Assembly (NCBI RefSeq): GCF_041224425.1
Contig: NZ_JBGFGL010000080.1
Span: 372,001-436,000, forward strand
Source of the DNA: Psychroserpens sp041224425
GTDB taxonomy: Bacteria > Bacteroidota > Bacteroidia > Flavobacteriales > Flavobacteriaceae
Reading direction: 5' to 3'
DNA: 64,000 bases
The notes under the pieces are model-generated. The model had not been told where the DNA came from. It saw only the letters and a program-made list of their open reading frames with translations, and did no database searches. Within the stretch, counting starts at the first letter, position 1. The number at the start of each line of letters is the position of its first letter. Made by a program: the position numbers and the translations under genes. Below, one piece after another: positions 33,767-42,333 of this stretch.

Positions 33767-36258
33767 TCCTGCTCAATTACATTGTTTAAGTTGATGGTGA
33801 ATATGAATTTTTTACCATATTTATTTCTTTTAGGTTCTAAAGCTATTGTACAGCCTGATGCATCCAAAAGCTGTTGTGTTATAAATAACCCTAACCCACG
33901 TCCCTTATTTTTTGGTTTCATTGTAGCAAAAGGCTCAAACAATTGATTTTCTATTGATTTGGAAACTCCATCACCATTATCTTTTATGGACATCCAAGGT
34001 TTGCTGACTGACATAGTAATGCTTGGTTTAAAAGAACTACTTTCTTTTTGTTTTTCTTTTAGCCAGTATTCAGAATTATTAATTAAGTTATCGATTATTT
34101 GAGTCAATTTTCCTTTATTCATTTTTATAGAAAAGTTGTCCTCGATGTTAACAATAAAGTCTATACCATTCTTTTCAAATCGTGATTTATAGTATTCTTC
34201 TTCATCTCTGAAATAAGACCTTAAATCAATTATTTCTCTCTTTTCTTTATTGTATTTTAATGATGGGTCTAAATGCTTTAATTGAATTTTAAGTCCATTA
34301 ACAGTTGAATTGATATACTCTATTAAAACAAAAATATCTGATTCAGTCAGTTTGTTGTTTTTTAACTTCTGTGAGTAGAATATTGACCTCTCTCCAAGTC
34401 TATCGGCTATGGTTGCAAATTCATGACTGACAGCTTCTGCTGTAAGACCTAAACTTGCCAATTCAGAAAAATTTTCTAGTTGTTCTTCTAAAATTTCAAT
34501 TTTTGGTTCAAGTATATTTATGACATCTTTTATTCTTTCAGCTTTAGAAATTATTGAATTGGATTTTTTCAATGCTGATTCAGCCTCTTCAATATCTATA
34601 AGAATCGATTCTAAAGATTGTGCAATTCTAGCTGTTTCAGGTGTAGACAGAATGCTAGTAGAAGAATGTTCTTTATGTATTTTTGATAATTCTTTCTTTG
34701 ATTTTGTTAAGCTATCAAGTGCTTTTTCACTTTCAACCTTATTTTCTTTGGCTTGAATTGCTAGTTCTTTTCCCGTTTTAATTGCATCGGATTGGGTCTT
34801 AATTGAGCTAGTTTGAGTTTTGAACTCCCTCAAAAAGGTATTGTAATCCCTTCGTACGTCATTTAGGTAAGAGTTTATATTATCTCTAATAAAGTAAGCC
34901 AACTGAATAAAATTGTCCGAATAAGGGTTGGATATGAAACCTTGCCTATCTGTCTTGTCTTTCAGGTTTTTATTTTCACCTTCGTCGATTAAAAAATACC
35001 CAATAACATTTCCAGGTCTTAATGAGTAAAAGGATTTTCCATGCGTTTTATCGTCTCCAAGTTTCATCCAATCTAAACTCTTTTCAAAACCATAAGGGAA
35101 AACAGCAAAACCGTTTCTGTAAATTTTAATACCTAGTTGATTTAACGCAAAGGATTTGTAGTTTTTTATATTATTAAAAACGTCTTTAATACTTTCTTCC
35201 CCATCGAGCCAATTATCTAAAAGGAAATCATCAATTCTGCCTTTAAATTTTCCTGGATTTGCCTTTTTGCCATCAACAAATTGCAAATCAGGTATTTCGG
35301 AAATATCAAATGTTTTTTTAAATGTAAAAAGGTATTTTTTGTCTTTTGAAGCATCTATATACTCTCTACCTTTTTTAGCAAGAACATACTCTGAAAACTT
35401 TTTACCGTTGTCTGGCAATAAGAACTCATGATAGTCATCTCGCTTTAAATTTTGTCCTAAAAACTTTTCTAGTTTAGTCTTACCTTGGATAGTCAAAGTA
35501 TTTTCTGAGAAATCAAAAGAGTATGAGGAAATAGCTAAATCCTGAAGTGCTAATTGCGATTCCTCCAAATCTATTACATCGTTATTCACCTTCAGATAAA
35601 CGTCGAAAGGATGCTTATTGTCTTCTTTGTAAGGTGATATTAACTGTACTATCTGGGCTTTGAATTTTTCTAAATTAACACCTCCCCATACATTTTTATC
35701 TCTTAGACCAGTCAGGACTATTTTTGTGCCTTTATTTGTTAATTCGGCAAGTTCTTTGTGTACTTTAACTTCACTTAGTTTTAAATTTGTTTCAAATTCT
35801 TTCCAGTTAAAGCCAACATGGATTCCCTCTTTTTTTTCCATTTTAGTGAAAAACTCACAAACATCTGCTAGTCTCTGTGTACTCAATCGACCTAGCCCTT
35901 TATCGCCAAGAGGGGTTCTGTTTTTCTTAGTTTTATTACCATCTTTTTTGAAAGACCTTTTACTTGACGACGATATTACCAACCAGGAATTTGAAATGAT
36001 TTCTAAGTCCATACCTATTCCATCATCTTCAACTAGGATATAGCCTTCTTTACCTTTAAAGAACAAATTATCATCCTTCAAATTTCCAAAAGAATTAATT
36101 TCAATAGAGACATAAGATGCATCGGCATCGTATGAATTTTTTATCAATTCCATTAAAGCCGTGACTTCATCAGGTACTAATTCTTCACCTAGCTGTTTAA
36201 CTATGTGTGGAGTAATATCAAAGTGAAACTTTTCATCTTTATCCTTTTGTTTGCCCAT
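33763..36258 (-). CDS. Double-GHKL ATPase: MutL/Hsp90-like N-terminus and histidine-kinase-like C-terminus
   Basis: An 831-aa soluble protein with two complete Bergerat-fold ATPases. The N-terminal one has the N box ELIKNSYDAD (37-46, N41), VEDDGIGMD (76-84) and GDKGLGR (118-124), as in MutL/Hsp90/MORC proteins. The C-terminal one has a possible H box around H612 (AEAVSHEFA), the N box IIDNLINNSEYW (721-732), KDNGDGV (759-765), LFEPFATMK (773-781) and GRGLGLFI (786-793), as in sensor kinases. Between them is a coiled-coil region (about 465-600). There are no membrane segments. It sits 3 bp after a DNA methyltransferase and overlaps the receiver-like gene. Function unknown; MutL/MORC-like GHKL ATPases are known in restriction-modification-type operons. 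Confidence 0.85.
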   Translation of the reverse strand: MGKQKDKDEKFHFDITPHIVKQLGEELVPDEVTALMELIKNSYDADASYVSIEINSFGNLKDDNLFFKGKEGYILVEDDGIGMDLEIISNSWLVISSSSKRSFKKDGNKTKKNRTPLGDKGLGRLSTQRLADVCEFFTKMEKKEGIHVGFNWKEFETNLKLSEVKVHKELAELTNKGTKIVLTGLRDKNVWGGVNLEKFKAQIVQLISPYKEDNKHPFDVYLKVNNDVIDLEESQLALQDLAISSYSFDFSENTLTIQGKTKLEKFLGQNLKRDDYHEFLLPDNGKKFSEYVLAKKGREYIDASKDKKYLFTFKKTFDISEIPDLQFVDGKKANPGKFKGRIDDFLLDNWLDGEESIKDVFNNIKNYKSFALNQLGIKIYRNGFAVFPYGFEKSLDWMKLGDDKTHGKSFYSLRPGNVIGYFLIDEGENKNLKDKTDRQGFISNPYSDNFIQLAYFIRDNINSYLNDVRRDYNTFLREFKTQTSSIKTQSDAIKTGKELAIQAKENKVESEKALDSLTKSKKELSKIHKEHSSTSILSTPETARIAQSLESILIDIEEAESALKKSNSIISKAERIKDVINILEPKIEILEEQLENFSELASLGLTAEAVSHEFATIADRLGERSIFYSQKLKNNKLTESDIFVLIEYINSTVNGLKIQLKHLDPSLKYNKEKREIIDLRSYFRDEEEYYKSRFEKNGIDFIVNIEDNFSIKMNKGKLTQIIDNLINNSEYWLKEKQKESSSFKPSITMSVSKPWMSIKDNGDGVSKSIENQLFEPFATMKPKNKGRGLGLFITQQLLDASGCTIALEPKRNKYGKKFIFTINLNNVIEQE

Positions 36259-36261
36259 ACA

Positions 36262-37569
36262 TCAGCCCATCTTAAAGATTAGTATCTTTTCTTTATTCAT
36301 AGTGTTTGAAAAGTTATTTCTTCCTGGCATACGTTTGCTTAAAATATCTCTTTCTAAATCTATAAATAAGTCAATTCCTTTTGATTTTAATAAATCTATC
36401 AGGATTAAGTCATTTTTCACTTCTTTGTTATTGACATTTCTATTCCCAATTGTCCATACAAAATAAGAGCCTGTTTGCATTTTTTGGATGATGTTGTCAA
36501 TCGTTATATCCAAATCGTTAATGAAGCAAGTCACTTTCCTAGCTTTCTTTTTCTCAATATCAGTAAAACCATTAAAAAACTCCTTTAAAGACTTTGATTT
36601 ACTGAAAATTTTAGATTCTATGTTTTTATAGTCTGCCTCGATTTCTCCCCCTAAACTTTGTTTGTCAATTTCTTGAATAGCACTTAAATAATTAATAGAT
36701 ATTTCACTATCAATTTCTGAAACAGGTATCCATTGAAGGGGGAGATAAGAGAACTGCCCATATGTTACTGTGGTATGATTGTCACCATAAGGAGGTGATG
36801 TAACTAATAGATTAAATGATTTATCAGTATTTATAATATCTTTTGAGTCCCCCCAGTTAATATCAACTTCTCTTTTATAGTCTCCATCTTCTATTAAATC
36901 CTTTAAAGCTAACTCTCTTTTCACTTGGAATATATCCTCAATGCTTCTTTTACAGATTTTTAAAAAATACTCTTTAGGCGATAAATTCCTATTAGCTATG
37001 TCCTCTTCTTTTCTTACGTGTAATTTAAAGGTAGAAGTTCTATCGTTACCAGTAAGCCTAATTACCTCTGCGAAAGCGACCCAGAAGAATTTTCGTATAT
37101 ATAGGCTATCCTCTCTTAAAATAGCTCTTCTAATTTGAGACAATTCTATCTGTACTTCTTTTTTAAACCATTTGTCAATGTTTTTAAAATCCACATCAAC
37201 TTTAAGAGAACGAGACCTTTTTAATCTCTCTTTAATTAAAGAATAAGCTGCGTTTAAATCTTCTGAATAAATATTGGTTTTTACCTGACTTATTAAAACT
37301 GATAAAGGATTTATGTCTTGACCATAAACATTTGTTCCATACCGCATTCCTGTTGTTAAAGCATTAGAAGCTCCCATAAATGGGTCAATCATAGAGGTTT
37401 CATTTGGTAAGTCATTTACCAATGTTTTTATAATAGATTCCTGTACTGATGGAACCATCATAGCAGGATAGTTCAGTATTTTTCGAGCATAATCTCGACT
37501 ATTGTAGTTTATACCGTTAAGTATATTACTGTCTATACTGCTTAGAGATTCTAAAATTGCTTCTGTCAT
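36262..37569 (-). CDS. Site-specific DNA methyltransferase (TSPPY type)
   Basis: A 435-aa amino-methyltransferase from the ATG at 37569 (the frame opens two codons earlier at TTG). The SAM-binding motif DPFMGAS (62-68) with GQDINPL (83-89) precedes the catalytic TSPPYGDN (257-264). An S-P-P-Y tetrad usually indicates N4-cytosine or N6-adenine methylation. No target-recognition domain is recognisable beyond the region between and after the motifs. It leads a minus-strand operon with the double-GHKL and receiver-like genes. No restriction endonuclease is identifiable, so the modification may mark self DNA for a different effector. Confidence 0.88.
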   Translation of the reverse strand: MTEAILESLSSIDSNILNGINYNSRDYARKILNYPAMMVPSVQESIIKTLVNDLPNETSMIDPFMGASNALTTGMRYGTNVYGQDINPLSVLISQVKTNIYSEDLNAAYSLIKERLKRSRSLKVDVDFKNIDKWFKKEVQIELSQIRRAILREDSLYIRKFFWVAFAEVIRLTGNDRTSTFKLHVRKEEDIANRNLSPKEYFLKICKRSIEDIFQVKRELALKDLIEDGDYKREVDINWGDSKDIINTDKSFNLLVTSPPYGDNHTTVTYGQFSYLPLQWIPVSEIDSEISINYLSAIQEIDKQSLGGEIEADYKNIESKIFSKSKSLKEFFNGFTDIEKKKARKVTCFINDLDITIDNIIQKMQTGSYFVWTIGNRNVNNKEVKNDLILIDLLKSKGIDLFIDLERDILSKRMPGRNNFSNTMNKEKILIFKMG

Positions 37570-37773
37570 AAACAAAAAATGGAATAATATGCAATATACC
37601 TATCTTAGATGAACATAACAATTATTAATTTACAATAGACCTAGAACAGGCTAAAAAGCTTTATATACTTTTCAAACTTTGATGATAATGTTTAACTAGT
37701 TGAATTGCATTGTAATGTAAATAACTCAAAATTAGTCAAAAAATAGGGTTAAGACACACACCTCTCTCGTCAT

Positions 37774-38046
37774 TTATTTAAGAAATTCGAAATTGTAAAC
37801 TTCTTTGATTTCTACATTAAGAGCTAAACATATTTTAACGATTGTGGAGAATGTAAAATTAGTCCTGCCATTTTCAATTCTTGAAATGGTTGTCTTTTCA
37901 TAACCCAACATTGAGGCTAATGCAGTTTGAGATAAGCCTTTTTTTAATCGGACTTCTTTTAAATTGTTCCCAAAAGCTTTCTTGTATTTTAGAAGTTGCT
38001 TCTCGGTCAGTTTTATCTCGTTTATTTTTTGTTCCTCTGTTGACAT
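37774..38046 (-). CDS. XRE-family HTH regulator
   Basis: A 90-aa DNA-binding protein from the ATG at 38046 (the open frame reaches TTG at 38055). The N-terminal about 25 residues are charged and helical. The rest is a Cro/C1 HTH: NNLKEVRLKKGLSQTALASMLGYEKTTISRIENGRTNFTF. It precedes the methyltransferase operon by about 200 bp on the same strand, a place often taken by controller proteins of restriction-modification systems. It is divergent from the membrane-protein gene at 38112. Control of either unit is inference. Confidence 0.88.
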   Translation of the reverse strand: MSTEEQKINEIKLTEKQLLKYKKAFGNNLKEVRLKKGLSQTALASMLGYEKTTISRIENGRTNFTFSTIVKICLALNVEIKEVYNFEFLK

Positions 38047-38111
38047 AAAAGTCAATAATAGTGCTTATGTTAGCGTAATGGGTAAGCGTATATGTCAACA
38101 CTATAATCACA

Positions 38112-38525
38112 ATGAGAAAGACCATAACAATCAGAAGGGGTGTAATTAAAGCGATTATTTTTGGATTGTTATTTGGTTTAATATTAGTGTTTATAGTTGA
38201 GCATTTTGGAAACTTTTCATACATAGCAAATACTGCAAACACAAATACCAATGGAAAAATTAGTTTGGTCGATTATTTGCCTCCTAAGACACCGTTGGAA
38301 AGTATTTATTTTGACACCCCATTTGGCAACAGGTTAAAGTTTTCAGGAGAAGACTTTACAATTGGTGATATGCACTATAGGAGAAGTGAATTTAAACCTT
38401 ATAGCAATAGGGTTAAATACTATTTTAAAGCAACTTTTCAAGATTTTAAATACGTCTTTATTATAGGTATAATAGTCGCTGTCTTAATTCATATAGTGAA
38501 CAACTATAAGCTAAAATTAAACTAG
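38112..38525 (+). CDS. Small two-TM membrane protein of the element
   Basis: A 137-aa protein with a hydrophobic segment at about residues 11-29 and another at about 112-130, and a 75-residue hydrophilic domain between them (SLVDYLPPKTPLESIYFDTPFGN ... FTIGDMHYRRSEFKPYSN). Both termini are predicted on the same side of the membrane. I do not recognise it. Its stop is 2 bp before the ATG of the poly-G gene at 38528, so the two are probably co-translated. Confidence 0.65.
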   Translation: MRKTITIRRGVIKAIIFGLLFGLILVFIVEHFGNFSYIANTANTNTNGKISLVDYLPPKTPLESIYFDTPFGNRLKFSGEDFTIGDMHYRRSEFKPYSNRVKYYFKATFQDFKYVFIIGIIVAVLIHIVNNYKLKLN

Positions 38526-38527
38526 GT

Positions 38528-38837
38528 ATGGATTTAATCAATAATGACTTTATGCCTTTGATTAATTCTTTGGATAGCAAGTCTGTTAAAGAAAGGAGGG
38601 TAGGTATCAAAACAATTAAATCTCAAATGAGAAATATCCTCAAACATTTTATTGAATGCACTTGGGGGGGGGGGTCATTACAATACATTTTTTAAAAATC
38701 TAATAAAACCTTACTTAGATAACCCTAATGTCCTAGATGGTGTTTTGAAATCAAAGGTCATTAAGGATAAAAATACAATCGCTGGAAATACAGAAGCAAA
38801 GATTTATCCAGAACTAATGAAGTGTTTAAAGCCCTAA
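38528..38837 (+). pseudogene. Gene out of frame at an 11-G tract, possibly phase-variable
   Basis: From the ATG at 38528 the frame reads 55 codons to TAA at 38695, with the G tract at 38664-38674 near its end. The frame one step over is open from before the tract to TAA at 38837. Removing a single G joins the two into one 102-aa protein (N-part MDLINNDFMPLINSLDSK..., then W-G-G-G-H-Y-N-T-F-F..., ending KIYPELMKCLKP). With G11 the gene is off; with G10 it would be on. A frameshift by slippage, a true mutation or an assembly error in the homopolymer are all possible. The protein family is not recognised. It is coupled (2-bp gap) to the upstream membrane protein. Confidence 0.6.
38664..38674 (+). 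repeat. Homopolymer of 11 G inside a coding frame
   Basis: Eleven consecutive G in very AT-rich surroundings. It is the obvious slippage site that places the two halves of the 38528-38837 gene in different frames. Confidence 0.9.
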
Positions 38838-39154
38838 AATACTAGCGTATCTTCATCATGAGTTTAACCTACAAAACCATGAAATTAAAAGTTAAGTTAT
38901 TTAATCTATCAGTAATATCTATAATTTTTTTGTTTATGTACTTCTCACGATGGAGGTAGAAGCGATAACTCCATTACTTTTTTTAGATTAGTTATCTAAT
39001 AAATGAGCTATAATAAAATGAATATTGTAGAATCATCTAGTCTTTTAAATTTAAAAATCATTTATTTTTATATATATTCTTTCTGATGATGTGCTATAGT
39101 ATCATCAAAAATAACTGAATATGAATAGGTTTTTGTTGAAATTTGATTAATAAG
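38838..39154. other. Intergenic region before the PPDK/MazG-HIT operon
   Basis: About 315 bp of very AT-rich DNA. It contains a 33-codon frame (38858-38959) whose product would have one hydrophobic segment (LFNLSVISIIFLFMYF); I regard this as unproven. It also has an inverted repeat TGATGAT/ATCATCA (39084-39090 and 39101-39107) about 48 bp before the ATG of the next gene, a possible operator or leader hairpin. No clear promoter match was found. Confidence 0.45.
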
Positions 39155-41650
39155 ATGTCAAGGGGTTTTTTAGATAGATATATTATTGCGTTATGGGAAA
39201 TAAATGATGATGACAAAGTGGATTCGGAATTTATAGGAAGCAAAGCTGAAGGTTTACTCTCTATTCCTAGAGAATGGACATTACCTTTTATTATTCTAAC
39301 TAGAAAATTTTATTTTTTATGGTGTGATAAAAAATCAGCTCGTGAAACTCTGGATAAAGTAAGCGACCATGAGAGAAAACTTCTTGAGAATTTTAAGCAT
39401 CACTTTAAGAATGACAATTCAAACGTTCTAATTAGGTCTAATTCACCAAATGAGAATATAGATTTCAGAGGTGAGTATAATTCGAAATTGGTCAAAAATA
39501 ACATAGACGATATAATCAATGGGATTGATAAAGTTTTAGAAGAATCTCTACCAGACCCAATGTTTATTTTAATACAAGAATTTTTAGCTCCTGCTGTTTT
39601 AGGTCATATATCCAATGAAAGAAGAGTGACACCTAAAAAAAATAAATGGCTATTAGAACGTCATGATTTAAGTATTCAAAAATTTATAATTGCAAGTAAA
39701 TCAAGAAGAAAGGAAGTGGTTATTGCAAAAAAAGACAAAGACCTATATTGTGCTTTAAGGTCTTTTGCTTACTTTTTATCTAATTTAAATAGCAAATCTG
39801 ATGTAAGGTATCATTGTGAATGGATATGGAATGCTGAAAGGGTTTGGTTAATTCAAGTTGACAAATCAATAAGGAATAAGAATCTGACTTTAGCAAACAA
39901 TTTTTTGAATCGAAAAGTAGAGCCGATTCCTGTATTGAAGAACCTGTCTGTAATAAAAAACTTTACACACCCTAATAGTAATTCAAATAACTGGAAAAAA
40001 CTTCGTTCCCCTATAGAGTTCAAAAAAGTTAATATTCCATGTTCTGACGTTTATGTTTTGGCAGGTAATATCTGGAGTAATCCTAATAAGGATACAAAGC
40101 AAAAAATATTTGAAGATCTAAAATTATTATGTTCTGAGCATCCAATTATTGTAAGATGTGATATTGCAAAAAATGTTCGAAAAGATGATTTACTACTTCC
40201 TACAAGTGGAGCTTTATCTTGTGCTGATGATGTAATAGAGCATATGGAATTAGTTCATAAAAAGTTTTTAAAACTCAAAATTTTAGACAAAAATTGGGCA
40301 TTTCTAATTTCGTTTAAATATGAAGTTAAAGCGAGTGCACTTATACAAGCATATCCTTTTGCACAAAGAATTAAAGTTGATGCTTTATGGGGTTACCCTG
40401 ATGGGCTATTATACTATCCTCATGACACCTATTATTATTATCCAAGTGAAAAAAAACATAAGTATTATAAAAGATATAAGGGGGTTGGTTTATTCCCAAC
40501 TAGTAAAGGATGGAAACCTTACGGTATAGCCGCCCCTTATGATTGGCAAATTGTTTTAAAAAAGAGTGAAGTAGCAACTATGGCTAATTGGGCACTTGAA
40601 TTAGCAAACTCAATGGGAAAAGAAGTGCAATTAATGGCTTTTGCTAAACTAGAGGATAAGCCTGACAGTAACGGATGTCTTCCGTGGCATTTTACCAACC
40701 TAAAGATTTCAGAGTATAAGGAGTCATTAAGGTTTCTTCCCAAAGGAGAGAATATAAAAATCATAAAAAATATGGATGACCTCAAATCCATAGAAAATTC
40801 AGATGGTTTAAATGGAATTTTAATAAAACCTGTAACTAGCTTATTGAGGGATTACGATTTTTTAATCAAGATATCTAGTTTGGCATTGAAGTATAATATT
40901 CCTATTTATTATGAGGGCAGTATATTGAGTCATGCGTACTACATTTTATCCAAAAATGGAACTAAGGTTATTCCAATTGCGAGTCATGAACCAATAGATT
41001 CTATCAGATATAATAAACTTGTACGAGATAATATTCCTATAATTATAAAGAAGGCAGGAGGAGTATCACATATAAGGAAAATTCCAAAAGAAAAGGCTAT
41101 AACTTTATTAGCTCAGAAATTAATTGAAGAATCTATTGAGGTTTGGAACTCAAATGATAATACTGAACTGATAAATGAATTGGCTGATGTTCTTGAAGTA
41201 ATTGATGCATTGATTTCCTATTGCGGTGTTGATAAAAAAGAACTAGCTAAAATCAAAAAAAAGAAATTAATCAAAAGAGGTGGGTTTAAAGAGCTGTTTT
41301 TTTTAGAGGAAACCTCTGTTAGGTCATTTAAGTCTATTCAATCGGATAATGGAGAAATTCCTCTATTACTTGATGACAATAATTTAACCTCGAAAAAAAT
41401 AGAGAAAAAGCAAAATTTAATTAACTTTAAAGGTGATTTGAATTTTGAAAAAGGAATAGAGTTTGATATACCATTTACTCCTTATTTGGATGATGGGTTG
41501 AATAAAAAAGAATTAATTGAAACAAAAGGAGGAGTTGTATTTAGTGTCAATAACATAGAAGACAGAATATATATTAAACTCAATATTAAAAATAAAGCAA
41601 ATACACAACGAGAAAACAATAATCAATTAAGACTCTTTGAAGAATTTTAG
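39155..41650 (+). CDS. PEP-synthase/PPDK-like ATP-grasp and His-swivel protein fused to a MazG/HisE-like NTP pyrophosphohydrolase
   Basis: 831 aa from the ATG at 39155 (the frame opens four codons earlier at TTG). The N-terminus resembles PPDK/PEP-synthase ATP-binding domains: IGSKAEGLLSI, NVLIRSNS (91-98) and EWIW...VWLIQVD (222-236). A second similar block follows with PIIVRCDI (330-337) and DALWGYPDGLLYYPHDTY (409-426). Then comes a swivel-like segment with the phospho-His motif GSILSHAYYIL (588-598, H593). Residues about 617-720 are a MazG/HisE-type all-alpha domain: YNKLVRDNIP, EESIE (658-662) and E675-LA-D678, the metal-binding ExxE...ExxD pattern. The tail (720-831) is unassigned. The gene is first in an operon with HIT and membrane-protein genes. 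The reaction is unknown. Confidence 0.75.
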   Translation: MSRGFLDRYIIALWEINDDDKVDSEFIGSKAEGLLSIPREWTLPFIILTRKFYFLWCDKKSARETLDKVSDHERKLLENFKHHFKNDNSNVLIRSNSPNENIDFRGEYNSKLVKNNIDDIINGIDKVLEESLPDPMFILIQEFLAPAVLGHISNERRVTPKKNKWLLERHDLSIQKFIIASKSRRKEVVIAKKDKDLYCALRSFAYFLSNLNSKSDVRYHCEWIWNAERVWLIQVDKSIRNKNLTLANNFLNRKVEPIPVLKNLSVIKNFTHPNSNSNNWKKLRSPIEFKKVNIPCSDVYVLAGNIWSNPNKDTKQKIFEDLKLLCSEHPIIVRCDIAKNVRKDDLLLPTSGALSCADDVIEHMELVHKKFLKLKILDKNWAFLISFKYEVKASALIQAYPFAQRIKVDALWGYPDGLLYYPHDTYYYYPSEKKHKYYKRYKGVGLFPTSKGWKPYGIAAPYDWQIVLKKSEVATMANWALELANSMGKEVQLMAFAKLEDKPDSNGCLPWHFTNLKISEYKESLRFLPKGENIKIIKNMDDLKSIENSDGLNGILIKPVTSLLRDYDFLIKISSLALKYNIPIYYEGSILSHAYYILSKNGTKVIPIASHEPIDSIRYNKLVRDNIPIIIKKAGGVSHIRKIPKEKAITLLAQKLIEESIEVWNSNDNTELINELADVLEVIDALISYCGVDKKELAKIKKKKLIKRGGFKELFFLEETSVRSFKSIQSDNGEIPLLLDDNNLTSKKIEKKQNLINFKGDLNFEKGIEFDIPFTPYLDDGLNKKELIETKGGVVFSVNNIEDRIYIKLNIKNKANTQRENNNQLRLFEEF

Positions 41651-41652
41651 AA

Positions 41653-42333
41653 ATGAAAAATAAATGTTACATATGCGGTCAAATTGAAGGCAAACAGGAG
41701 AATGATTTAATCAGCATAAATCTGGGTGAGGTCGAGTATATTAGAAGAATAATAGCTGAAAATAAACTTTTTGCTTTAATACCAAGTCTAGGTGCATTAA
41801 ACCGAGGTCATTCACTAATTTGCCCTAAATTTCATTACAGAAGTATTGCAGAGATACCAGATGTACAATTTCATGAGTATGAAGAATTTGTCAATCACGT
41901 TTCTTTAGTTTTAAAAAATTTGTACAAAAAACCAATACATTTTTTTGAACACGGAAGCAACCCTAACTCTGATGAAATTAATTGTACAGTTGACCATGCA
42001 CATTTACATGTTATTCCTGCTGACGTAAAGATTGACTTTAATTTATTGAATAATGTCTACAAATGGGAAAAAGTTAATTCTCATGAAGATTTCAAAGAAC
42101 TTGTTAAGGATAAGGAATACCTATACTATAGGTCGCCTAATGATGAATTGTACTTTTCGGTAGCTCAAAGTCATAAATTTGAATCTCAATACATGAGGAA
42201 GGTTTTTGCGAATTTACTTGATAGAAGTGATGATTGGAACTGGAGGGATAATCCTAATGTTGACTTTTGTTCTGATGATTTCATTTATATGAAGGAAGAA
42301 TTTGATAAGTGTTTAGTTAATATGTATGCATAA
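41653..42333 (+). CDS. HIT-family nucleotide hydrolase/transferase
   Basis: A 226-aa HIT protein. An N-terminal zinc-like C5-Y-I-C8 pair is followed by GHSLICPK (52-59), FFEHGS (97-102) and the histidine triad DHAHLHVIP (114-122; H115, H117, H119, with H117 the likely nucleophile equivalent). The C-terminal about 100 residues extend beyond a plain HIT domain (FSVAQSHKFESQYMRKVFANLL). HIT enzymes cleave nucleotide phosphoramidates, dinucleoside polyphosphates or adenylylated intermediates. It starts 2 bp after the ATP-grasp/MazG gene and its TAA overlaps the next ATG, implying a shared pathway on a nucleotide-linked compound. Confidence 0.87.
   Translation: MKNKCYICGQIEGKQENDLISINLGEVEYIRRIIAENKLFALIPSLGALNRGHSLICPKFHYRSIAEIPDVQFHEYEEFVNHVSLVLKNLYKKPIHFFEHGSNPNSDEINCTVDHAHLHVIPADVKIDFNLLNNVYKWEKVNSHEDFKELVKDKEYLYYRSPNDELYFSVAQSHKFESQYMRKVFANLLDRSDDWNWRDNPNVDFCSDDFIYMKEEFDKCLVNMYA

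Noticed and set aside
37898..38251. 117-codon minus-strand ORF
   Set aside because: It overlaps the XRE gene in another frame and the start of the membrane-protein gene on the other strand; composition is not protein-like.
38858..38959. 33-codon ORF with one hydrophobic stretch
   Set aside because: Too short and too AT-rich to separate from chance; mentioned only within the intergenic description.
39155..41650. Plain PEP synthase or PPDK assignment
   Set aside because: The chain lacks the PEP-binding TIM barrel, has two ATP-grasp-like blocks and carries a MazG-like domain, so it is not the metabolic enzyme.
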